From positions 1-21,354 of the IMG/VR virus record IMGVR_UViG_3300032053_000622: DNA of 21,354 nt; one strand, written 5' to 3'. The notes under the pieces are model-generated. The model had not been told where the DNA came from, ran no database searches, and was given only the letters and a program-made list of their open reading frames with translations. Position 1 is the stretch's first letter, and each line of letters begins with the position of its first letter. Origin of the DNA: a virus. This document shows, piece after piece, positions 1-6,854 of the stretch. The translations under genes and the position numbers were made by a program.

Positions 1-157
1 GTAGAGCCCAACCAGATTCCTCATCACCTAGAACAACAGGAACCTTCACAGATACACGACCAAGCTTATCGGGATCGTCAGTACTAACAACAAAAGCTCG
101 ATACTTTCCGAAATATCTACCTGCATATCTATCTTCAAACTCTGGATACAGTCCCAT
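1..157 (-). CDS. Baseplate spike protein gpV/gp5-like, partial (3' end outside window)
   Basis: Only the first 52 codons are present. The start ATG overlaps the hub stop (TAATG). The N-terminal reading MGLYPEFEDRYAGRYFGKYR is followed by AFVVSTDDPDKLGRVSVKVP, the OB-fold start (G-x-Y-R-x-x-V-x-x-x-x-D-P-x-x-x-G-R-V-x-V) of the gp5/gpV/VgrG spike family. It would form the trimeric spike that sits on the hub. Any lysozyme or beta-helix part lies beyond the window edge. Confidence 0.85.
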   Translation of the reverse strand, partial: MGLYPEFEDRYAGRYFGKYRAFVVSTDDPDKLGRVSVKVPVVLGDEESGWAL

Positions 158-1767
158 TACCGCTCTGTCCTTTTACCCGTAGCATTATCAATATCAACCC
201 AACGGCTTTTTTCAGCTTCAAATGCAACATTATGATCTGTTTTATCTGCAATAGCAGGTGAACCTGTTCCTGTTCCCGGTCCAGTCCCATTATTGAAAAC
301 AGAAGGTTTACTTGTTGGTCCTTCTGCAATCTTCTTTTTATCATATTGAGACGGCCCATAAGACTTCTTTTCTATTTGAAGAGTTGTAGAAATTGGACCC
401 TCATCAGTAAAGGCTAAATTTACTTCTACGACTCTGTATTTACCAGAAAGTCTTTCACCTAAACCGGCCAAAATTATTGACTGACTAGCTTTATATTTAA
501 CACTAGGGATTGAAGGAATCAGAGTGCCCTTAAGAACTGTAGCCATTCGATACCAGGCAGCAGCAGCTAAATCTTTTGAACCCTGCGGATCTGCTGGTGT
601 TGCAATACCCGCTGGAGAACCTGGCATCGTTTGAATACTACCTGGCTCATTATGAGTCCAAGAAGAAGATTCTGGTGCATATTTAGAAGTAGCTTCTGTT
701 GCTCCTGTTTTAGAATCTACATCTGGTAAAGCAGTCTCAGTAAGATCTCCAACAACCTTATCAAGTGTCTTCTGATCTAAAACTTTATTAAGACCTGGAA
801 CACCCGAAACCATATTGCCGATTTCTCCACCCACAGACTTTAAAGCATCTGTTATACCAGAACCCACATCGTTATTTGTTGCGGCTTGCTTCATAATCTC
901 GGATAAACCAGCGTCATCCTCATCAGGAGTTTGATTTCCTCCATCTAAATGAGAACCCATTGGGATAGACTTTCCCATAAAATCAGGAAGTTTACTTGTA
1001 TCACCAGACCTATAAGCATCCCAATAAAGCTGTTCTTCCTCTTTACATTGAATATCTATCGGAAGATTTCTTACCTCTTTTTTAGCACCTGAACGGCCAT
1101 TATCTCGGATGTAGGTAGCTTCTAACTCGACACTCATTATAGAATAATCATTTATTCTATAGGATAAGACAGGAACATCCTTTTGTTCTTTAAGTTCATC
1201 CAACCCTATAGGAGGTCTAAAATAAAGTGTCTTACCCTTAATTCCCCATACATAACCATAAGTGTCAGCTAGATTCTGAAACACTTGAGCATTTGTTTTA
1301 TTTGCCTGAACAAGTGGTTTAGACTTTGTAAAAACACTCTTAGGAGAATCCGTTATTATTACAGCTAACCCAGCCTCCATTGCCCTACGCTTTATAATAT
1401 CTTCACAAGATCCAAAATCCAATTTACTTTTTTGTTTCTTATGAAGAGTATGAGTCATATCCTGAAATGTAACCTGGAGAACAGGAGCTGCATCTTCTCC
1501 AGCTGTATATTTTAACGTCTTAATTACATAAGGACCAAAAGGTTCAGCTTCATCCGTATATCCTAACACCATTGACAGTGTTGCGTTTTTCTTAAAGTAT
1601 CCTTTATCTGTATGTTTGAATTCCGTATCTGAAATAGTCAAAGAACCTGTAGTAGCTTTACCCTCGCGCATAACTAATTCAATAGCTCTAATATCTCTTA
1701 GAACTTCCTGATTAAGTTCTAATCCCTTAACCCAAATAGCTTTTATTACTTCTTTTGGGTTTCTCAT
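157..1767 (-). CDS. Baseplate hub protein (gpD / gp27-like)
   Basis: Trimeric hub between tube and spike. The N-terminal half follows the P2 gpD / T4 gp27 / VgrG pattern: GSLTISDTEF (41-50), a strand pair ATLSMVLGYTD, DMTHTLHKKQKSKLDFGSCE (103-122), then GLAVIITDSP and VFQNLADTYGYVWGIKGKTL (162-181) leading to LYFRPP. Residues about 255-395 are polar with low-complexity features (for example DEDDAGLSEIMKQAATNNDV) and look like an insertion relative to the minimal hub. A later beta segment GKYRVVEVNLAFTDEGPIST precedes a disordered Gly/Pro-rich tail (GTGPGTGTG). The stop overlaps the next ATG (TAATG). Confidence 0.85.
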   Translation of the reverse strand: MRNPKEVIKAIWVKGLELNQEVLRDIRAIELVMREGKATTGSLTISDTEFKHTDKGYFKKNATLSMVLGYTDEAEPFGPYVIKTLKYTAGEDAAPVLQVTFQDMTHTLHKKQKSKLDFGSCEDIIKRRAMEAGLAVIITDSPKSVFTKSKPLVQANKTNAQVFQNLADTYGYVWGIKGKTLYFRPPIGLDELKEQKDVPVLSYRINDYSIMSVELEATYIRDNGRSGAKKEVRNLPIDIQCKEEEQLYWDAYRSGDTSKLPDFMGKSIPMGSHLDGGNQTPDEDDAGLSEIMKQAATNNDVGSGITDALKSVGGEIGNMVSGVPGLNKVLDQKTLDKVVGDLTETALPDVDSKTGATEATSKYAPESSSWTHNEPGSIQTMPGSPAGIATPADPQGSKDLAAAAWYRMATVLKGTLIPSIPSVKYKASQSIILAGLGERLSGKYRVVEVNLAFTDEGPISTTLQIEKKSYGPSQYDKKKIAEGPTSKPSVFNNGTGPGTGTGSPAIADKTDHNVAFEAEKSRWVDIDNATGKRTER

Positions 1768-2063
1768 TTTACCTGTGCATATACTGAGTTAGGAATTCTT
1801 ATCTCCGTACCTGAAACTAAATCTAAAGGAAAAAATATTTCAGGATTTGCATCAGCTATTACATACCATTTATCAGCATCTTCATAAAAACGACTAGCCA
1901 AACTCTCAAAGGTATCCTTAGCTTTACAAGTATATTTTCTGTATATACCCGGACCTAAATCTGTAGTTATATTTACCTTATGTACACTATGTTTAGTAAG
2001 AGTCTCATCAATAATGATAATCATCTTTCTAAATCTAAATCTTGAATTAGAAAAAACAGTCAT
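1764..2063 (-). CDS. LysM-domain baseplate protein (gp53 / gpX-like), 99 aa
   Basis: Residues about 43-93 (KYTCKAKDTFESLASRFYED, then WYVIADANPE and LVSGTEIRIPNS) form a LysM-like fold, as in the gpX/gp53 proteins that help join tube and baseplate and may contact peptidoglycan. The start is the ATG at 2063, overlapping the previous stop (TGATG), with AGGAG 6 nt upstream; a GTG one codon earlier is less likely. The N-terminal 40 residues are beta-rich and basic. The stop overlaps the hub gene (ATGA). Confidence 0.8.
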   Translation of the reverse strand: MTVFSNSRFRFRKMIIIIDETLTKHSVHKVNITTDLGPGIYRKYTCKAKDTFESLASRFYEDADKWYVIADANPEIFFPLDLVSGTEIRIPNSVYAQVK

Positions 2064-2722
2064 CACTCACTCCTAGGAATTGCTGTTGGTGTACTATCTG
2101 GATAACCAGAAGTTAAATACTCAACTTCCTCTTTAGCGCTTCCTCGTATTTCAACAGCAGACCTCAGCAAATCAAAGTTCTTTGCCTGTCCTATATTATC
2201 CTCTTTTGTAGTCCAAATAGACTGCATACTAACGTCTATCTGAGCTCTCATACACCGCATAGCCTGATCAAACATCTGTTCTGTAACGCTCACAGAGGTT
2301 ACAACTACATGCCAATATTTTAATCCATAGCCAAATAATATTCTTGGTGGAGAAGTCCACTTACCTCCACCTTCTAAAAAAGGACCAATATCAGGAAAGG
2401 CCAAACTTTCCCAAAAAGCTATATCTAAGTCAACCGTCGTAAAAGGATTTCCACTTTCGATAAGAGCTACTGTCTGAGCTTTTCTAAAATAGCTCGTTGT
2501 AGAATCTACTAGAATACTTATATCCAATGTCTTTCCAGATATAGACCTGAAAATAGCAGTCGGATCTGTTGACCCTGGAGGAGATACCAAAGTGTATTGA
2601 GCTGTCGTGTTTCTACTTATTATCGTTGGATTGAACTGAAACTGATATTCAGCCTCAATCCCTGCTGTGTTAGACCGTGTAACCCAGGCTTTTTCAGGAT
2701 ATGAACCTGTTACAAATGACAT
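2063..2722 (-). CDS. CIS-tube-like baseplate/tail adapter protein, 219 aa
   Basis: Resembles the domain found in Afp7-type and Mu-like contractile tails that caps or adapts the tube to the baseplate. Supporting features are YQFQFNPTIISRN (26-38), the strand GKTLDISILVDSTTSYF (63-79), and the block RILFGYGLKYWHVVVTSVSV (127-146), followed by VTEQMFDQAMRCMRAQIDVS. Together they follow the FQFNP ... F-x-G...G-V-V-T-S-V pattern of that family. In many systems this domain is fused to a C-terminal LysM; here the LysM is a separate gene that starts at the overlapping TGATG. The ATG uses the GAGG of the last repeat unit. Confidence 0.7.
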   Translation of the reverse strand: MSFVTGSYPEKAWVTRSNTAGIEAEYQFQFNPTIISRNTTAQYTLVSPPGSTDPTAIFRSISGKTLDISILVDSTTSYFRKAQTVALIESGNPFTTVDLDIAFWESLAFPDIGPFLEGGGKWTSPPRILFGYGLKYWHVVVTSVSVTEQMFDQAMRCMRAQIDVSMQSIWTTKEDNIGQAKNFDLLRSAVEIRGSAKEEVEYLTSGYPDSTPTAIPRSE

Positions 2723-2752
2723 TTATAACCTCATTAGCCTCATTAGCCTCAT
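2723..2752 (-). repeat. Triplicate 9-bp repeat forming a nine-codon coupling ORF
   Basis: The minus strand has CTAATGAGG three times in a row just at the tape-measure stop. The first ATG overlaps that stop (TAATG). Read on, it gives M-R-L three times and then TAA, immediately before the next gene's ATG. Each unit also carries a GAGG that can serve as a ribosome site; the last one lies 6 nt before that ATG. The mini-ORF exactly fills the intergenic space. Confidence 0.65.
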
Positions 2753-5346
2753 TAGTCTGTATAACCCGTTTCAGACCGCGATGCGCGAAGTGCATCCAAT
2801 GCCTTACCTAATTTTTGTGCTATCATTTCTGGTGTATCAGTGCTTGTAGCTTTAATATCTATCTTTAAAGATTGAATATTTATGGGACCACCAGTAGCTT
2901 TCGCAACTCCACCTGTATCTTTTCCCGTGGCAATAGAACGAGCTATAGCTTCAATGCCCTTATTAGTGAGTCCATGTTCGCTGGCTATACCAGGAACTTG
3001 TTTAAACTTTTCTGTTAGTTTTAATGTCTTCTCTTCTGTAGCAATATCAGCCCTAGCTTTAGTAGTATCCCCGGCAGTTAATGCTGAACCGTATACATCA
3101 TAAGCAGCTTTCATCTGAGGAGTCTTCATATTTTCAGGGAGTTTCTCGTATTTAGCTTGAGCAAATCCCATATTACTTTTTTCTAGTTTATCTGCGGACT
3201 CTAATAGCGCATTCTCAATTGCGTCGGACAGCTTATAGACTAATCCGATTATTATTACTATAGCGGCAATAATTAAATAAAACTTTAGGTTAGTTGCAAC
3301 AGTTAAGGCTAACAAAGTACCCTGTTTAACTATTGCTAATCCCAATCCAATTATATATTTTGCAATCCAGATTGTTACAATTATTCCTAATATATTTCCT
3401 ATTGCTTCAAAAGCAGTTCTCATTTCAGAGATAGGGCCGTTAGAGCCAGAAATCAATCCTAACAACTTTCCAAAATAAATAACCCCGATCATTATCGTCT
3501 TAACAACGAGCCATACAGCAGCTCCTAAAGGAAATAGAACTATCCTTAAAACATTTTTAAATCCATTAAACATATCTACAACTAACATTTTAGCTTGTAA
3601 GAAAAACTCTACAATCTTTAAAACACCTTTTCCTTTAAGCTCATCATAAACACTTTTCCTGCCGCCAATATTTTCATCCCAAAATTCAAAAACACCTTTT
3701 ATAACCAAACCTAGATTTGAAAAAACATTTGAAAGATCTTCTATACCAGAAGTCTTTCCTGTCAAATCCATAAAAGAATCTAATGCAAGCCACAATACTC
3801 CCAATACTGCTGCTATCGTAAGCAAAGGAGCTGCTACTGTAGAAATTGACAAAATCAGCGATGGAGAAAACATAAGCAACAAAGCTGGTTTTATATAACT
3901 AATCCAGAAAAATACTGAAGCTAAACCTAAAGCCAATACGCCTAAAATTGTAGCAAGAGCTGCCCCATATACAATTGTTTTTGCAAAGGCGCTATTCAAT
4001 GCCGGACTTCTAGCTAAAAGTTCACTAAAACCTGCAAGTGAACCCTGTATAGAATTAGCTAAATCTCCAAACACACCTGTAACACCTTCACCAGAAACGG
4101 CTAAAAAAGACTCCCAGGTAGCTTTAAGCCTTTTAATTCTCATTTCAGAAGACTTCATTAAATTTTCGTTAGCTATATCCATCTGTCCTGTAGAAGAATC
4201 AATAACACTACTTAAATATTTAAGAGCTTCACCTGCCTCTTTTCCACCATTCTTATACTGTCTAAATGCATTCATAACTGTACGAGCATTATCTGCAAAA
4301 AGCTGATTTAAGTTAGTTAGATAATAATTCTCTCCTTTATCTCTAATAATCTCATTAGACTTCTTTGAGAAGTCATCTACAATATCTAAAACCTTTCTTT
4401 TCTGTCCCGTAAGAACATCAAAGAAAGGAATATTAAAAACCTTATAAGCCTCCACAGCTTTTTTAAGCTTCATGCCTACAAGTTCTGGATCTTCAGCTTG
4501 AAGTGCTAAAAAATCCTTCTGTCCAATCTTATTCTTCATCATATCTTTATTAACTTGAGCTTGAACTAGAATCATTCTTCGACCAAAAGCTTTTAAGTTT
4601 TGAGCAGCATCAGCTGGAGTCATAACGTTTTTAAGAGCACCAGCCATTGCGAAGAAATCAGACATGGTAGTTCTTAAAACAGCCGGAACGTCGCGCATAG
4701 ACCTAACTAGAATAGGAAGATCTTCCCATGCAAGAGCAGTCTCGTTTGCTGCAACCATCATCTTATCGGCAACTTCTTGATAAGTAGCACCCTGATCTTG
4801 AAACTTGGTAATCATACCTTCAAAGGCATTAGCTCCTGTTTCTGGATCTAAAGCACCCCTAGAAACCGCTATAGCTCTAAGTAACACTGGAGCGCGCTTG
4901 AGTGATTCCTCTACGCTATTACCCCAGGCGCCAATTCGACTCATCATCTGCGTAACTTCTACGGCAGAATTAAGAGATGAAGATCCAAGTCCTATAACAG
5001 ACTTTGAAACTGTTTTTACTTGTTCATCAGTTGACTGCGTAATGTTTTGAAAGTTAAGAAGCTCAGTCTGTAGTTGACCTGAAGCTGCTATCATTGGTTG
5101 AGCCATACTGCTCCACATAGCCCTACCTACACCGACTAATCCTGCACCCATAGCGCCGAAAGCGATAGAAGCTTTATCAAGAGATTTATTTAAAGTTGTA
5201 CTTGTCTTCTGTAAAGCAGAAGAAACCCCATCAGCAGTAGTCTGAATTTTCTTAAGAGCTGTATTAGTTACCTGGGCACCTTTAAGGACACCCGAGGCAT
5301 CAAAGTCCATGGTGATACCCATGGCAATCTGAGTTCCAATAGACAT
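2752..5346 (-). CDS. Tape measure protein
   Basis: Sets tail length and occupies the tube lumen until DNA ejection. The 864-residue protein begins with a phage-type tape-measure N terminus (DFDASGVLKGAQVTNTALKK, 14-33) and a long helical region. Hydrophobic segments follow at about 455-485, 495-525, 600-630, 648-675 and 688-706, with a Lys/Glu-rich helical part after 710. Residues 61-80 (IAFGAMGAGLVGVGRAMWSS) are also hydrophobic and glycine-rich. It is the longest gene in the window, directly after the chaperone, and starts at an ATG that overlaps the frameshift-product stop. The C-terminal part has no visible lytic domain. Confidence 0.92.
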   Translation of the reverse strand: MSIGTQIAMGITMDFDASGVLKGAQVTNTALKKIQTTADGVSSALQKTSTTLNKSLDKASIAFGAMGAGLVGVGRAMWSSMAQPMIAASGQLQTELLNFQNITQSTDEQVKTVSKSVIGLGSSSLNSAVEVTQMMSRIGAWGNSVEESLKRAPVLLRAIAVSRGALDPETGANAFEGMITKFQDQGATYQEVADKMMVAANETALAWEDLPILVRSMRDVPAVLRTTMSDFFAMAGALKNVMTPADAAQNLKAFGRRMILVQAQVNKDMMKNKIGQKDFLALQAEDPELVGMKLKKAVEAYKVFNIPFFDVLTGQKRKVLDIVDDFSKKSNEIIRDKGENYYLTNLNQLFADNARTVMNAFRQYKNGGKEAGEALKYLSSVIDSSTGQMDIANENLMKSSEMRIKRLKATWESFLAVSGEGVTGVFGDLANSIQGSLAGFSELLARSPALNSAFAKTIVYGAALATILGVLALGLASVFFWISYIKPALLLMFSPSLILSISTVAAPLLTIAAVLGVLWLALDSFMDLTGKTSGIEDLSNVFSNLGLVIKGVFEFWDENIGGRKSVYDELKGKGVLKIVEFFLQAKMLVVDMFNGFKNVLRIVLFPLGAAVWLVVKTIMIGVIYFGKLLGLISGSNGPISEMRTAFEAIGNILGIIVTIWIAKYIIGLGLAIVKQGTLLALTVATNLKFYLIIAAIVIIIGLVYKLSDAIENALLESADKLEKSNMGFAQAKYEKLPENMKTPQMKAAYDVYGSALTAGDTTKARADIATEEKTLKLTEKFKQVPGIASEHGLTNKGIEAIARSIATGKDTGGVAKATGGPINIQSLKIDIKATSTDTPEMIAQKLGKALDALRASRSETGYTD

Positions 5347-5519
5347 TATCTTCCAGACTCCCTTCTAATATCCTCGTTGATAAGCTCTATATAAGCATTT
5401 CTACGATGAAGCGGAAGTCTAAGAATATCTGCCTCTTTCCAACCGTATCTTGTTGCTAAAGCATGTACTTGAGCAGTTATTGCATTCAATATTTCGTCTT
5501 TTTCTGATTCCGACCACCG
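5346..5519 (-). CDS. -1 frameshift extension of the tail chaperone (GT domain)
   Basis: This is the -1 frame after the T TTT TTC site, 57 codons with no ribosome binding site or good start codon of its own. It reads RWSESEKDEILNAI at the junction and continues with HALATRYGWKEADILRLPLH (19-38) and NAYIELINEDIRRE. That helical pattern, Y-x-W-x3-DILxLPxxxRxxxxxxI, is the one seen in the second chaperone of many tailed phages and contractile injection systems. The TAA stop overlaps the tape-measure ATG (TAATG), so its translation can couple to that gene. The fusion product would be 314 aa. Together with the frame-0 product it would make the G/GT pair that binds the tape measure. Confidence 0.7.
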   Translation of the reverse strand, partial: RWSESEKDEILNAITAQVHALATRYGWKEADILRLPLHRRNAYIELINEDIRRESGR

Positions 5520-6289
5520 AAAAAACTTGTTAAATCCAATCTAGCTTCAAAATCTTTTCCACACTGACAATGGACTTCTTTCCACTGTCGCAAACCAGGA
5601 AACTCATATTGAAATACTTCCAATATTGCTAGTCTATCTCGTTGTTTCAAACGCTTTACAGATTCAGAATCTATCTTCTCTATAGTTCCCAAATTAGTAA
5701 TACAAGCGGCTAACATAGAATCCAAAGCTTGCGCAGGATTCTCAATAACAGCCATCAACTCTTGATCTCTACCCATAGGAAATCGAATGAAACCTTTAGT
5801 TTGAAAAATGTCTGTCTTTGGGTCTTTAATCCCAAGCTTAAACTCGAAATCAACACCCAAAGCTTTATCATCTGGCCAAGAATACACTGGGAAATCTGAA
5901 AGAGCTGCTTCTTCTTCCCAGACTCGATTGCATCTAGGACATTCACCTGCTAGGCATACCTGTTCACGACCACTCAAATGATAAATTCTAGCAAGTAGAT
6001 AATCTCTATCTATCAGAGTCATCCTCCTAAGATAGTCTACTTCAAGTTTAGACTCTGAGTTTTTCTTTCTGGGAATCAAACCAGAAATCTCTTGAATACA
6101 CCTAGCTAGAACTACTGTTGACCCCTTAGCAGAATTTCCACCTAACTTCTTATCAGCAACATTGAAATCATCAATGCCGCAAAGTTCATCTATAACAACC
6201 TCTTTATACCGAACACCCTCGACCTCAAGACCAACTGGAAGAGTAACCTGCTCGCCGCTCCCAAAAGGGATTTGTTCGAACTCTATCAT
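5486..6289 (-). CDS. T4 gp26-like baseplate/tail assembly chaperone, frame-0 product (G)
   Basis: Lies between tube and tape measure, the place of the tail-assembly chaperone that coats the tape measure before tube growth. Residues 112-120 (CLAGECPRC) and 241-243 (CQC) can form a four-cysteine zinc site (C117, C120, C241, C243). With the surrounding pattern (LIDRDYLLARIYHLSGREQV, 92-111), this matches the T4 gp26-like baseplate-assembly family of contractile phages. AAGGAG is about 6-7 nt upstream of the ATG. The frame-0 product ends GRNQKKTKY soon after a T TTT TTC slippery site, where a -1 shift would add 57 residues. Family call is fairly good; the precise step is inferred from related phages. 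Confidence 0.75.
   Translation of the reverse strand: MIEFEQIPFGSGEQVTLPVGLEVEGVRYKEVVIDELCGIDDFNVADKKLGGNSAKGSTVVLARCIQEISGLIPRKKNSESKLEVDYLRRMTLIDRDYLLARIYHLSGREQVCLAGECPRCNRVWEEEAALSDFPVYSWPDDKALGVDFEFKLGIKDPKTDIFQTKGFIRFPMGRDQELMAVIENPAQALDSMLAACITNLGTIEKIDSESVKRLKQRDRLAILEVFQYEFPGLRQWKEVHCQCGKDFEARLDLTSFFGGRNQKKTKY
5519..5525 (-). promoter_or_regulatory. Slippery heptamer T TTT TTC for -1 ribosomal frameshifting
   Basis: In frame 0 the codons read AGT TTT TTC (S255, F256, F257), giving the X XXY YYZ heptamer T TTT TTC. It lies 11 codons before the frame-0 stop. After a -1 slip both phenylalanine tRNAs re-pair with TTT, and the -1 frame is open for 57 codons to a stop that overlaps the tape-measure start. 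No strong downstream stem-loop is evident by eye. Confidence 0.7.
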
Positions 6290-6374
6290 TGGAATCTCCT
6301 TTTCGATGTCTAAAATTGACTTGTTCTGTGTCTACTTGAAGTGTAGGTCAAAAAGCGGGAGAAGGCCAAAAGTC

Positions 6375-6830
6375 TCAGAGGGTCTGCATCAAAATGCCTT
6401 CATTGCAGAGTGTCATAGACTCAATTGCAACTTCATTGGCAGAAGAATCCAAATCAGGAAACTTCATTTCTTTAGGCCAAGCGCGGCTTACACTCCACTT
6501 CTTAATCCTAGTTCCAGACTTATCTTTCAAAAAGATAATGATTGGTTTTCTGTAGTCGTCATTGGAACCCTGTTTTCCATCCTTTTTACTCAGATCGAAA
6601 ATGAGTTTCCTCCAATTAACGAAATCAGAATCCGTTGACATACCCCTCTCAAAGGTTATGTCATTAAATTTCGTCTGACCGGTTAGGTGATGCGGAGTCT
6701 CATTCTCTCCGCCTTCCCTGTATTCAATATCCTCTGTAGTTTCTCCGAGACCTGTAACCTTAGAGAAACCGGCTCTTACGAAACCATCGCTTTCGACTTC
6801 AAACTTGAAATTGCGATAGGGATCAGTCAT
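6375..6830 (-). CDS. Tail tube protein (T4 gp19-like)
   Basis: Stacks as hexameric rings into the inner tube through which DNA passes. The 151-residue length and pattern match the gp19-like family: YRNFKFEVESDGFVRAGFSK (5-24), GLGETTEDIEYREGG (27-41), then the loop TKFNDITFERGMSTDSDFVN (53-72) with the conserved R-G, and the C-terminal WPKEMKFPDLDSSANEVAIE (118-137). GGAGG is 5 nt upstream of the ATG. It follows the sheath directly. The 85-base gap after it contains no convincing terminator. Confidence 0.92.
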   Translation of the reverse strand: MTDPYRNFKFEVESDGFVRAGFSKVTGLGETTEDIEYREGGENETPHHLTGQTKFNDITFERGMSTDSDFVNWRKLIFDLSKKDGKQGSNDDYRKPIIIFLKDKSGTRIKKWSVSRAWPKEMKFPDLDSSANEVAIESMTLCNEGILMQTL

Positions 6831-6854
6831 CTTTTCCTCCTATTCCTTTCTTCC

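Noticed and set aside
5498-5504. Second possible slippery site G AAA AAG in the tail chaperone gene
   Set aside because: The P-site Lys tRNA would have to re-pair with GAA after a -1 slip, and the first position mismatches. The T TTT TTC site 15 bases upstream is fully canonical. It remains a fallback only.
6290-6374. Possible terminator or promoter in the 85-base gap after the tube gene
   Set aside because: The minus strand has a CTTTTT run and a TTGACC, but the stem before the T-run is weak (4 bp with a 10-nt loop) and there is no matching -10 box at the right distance.
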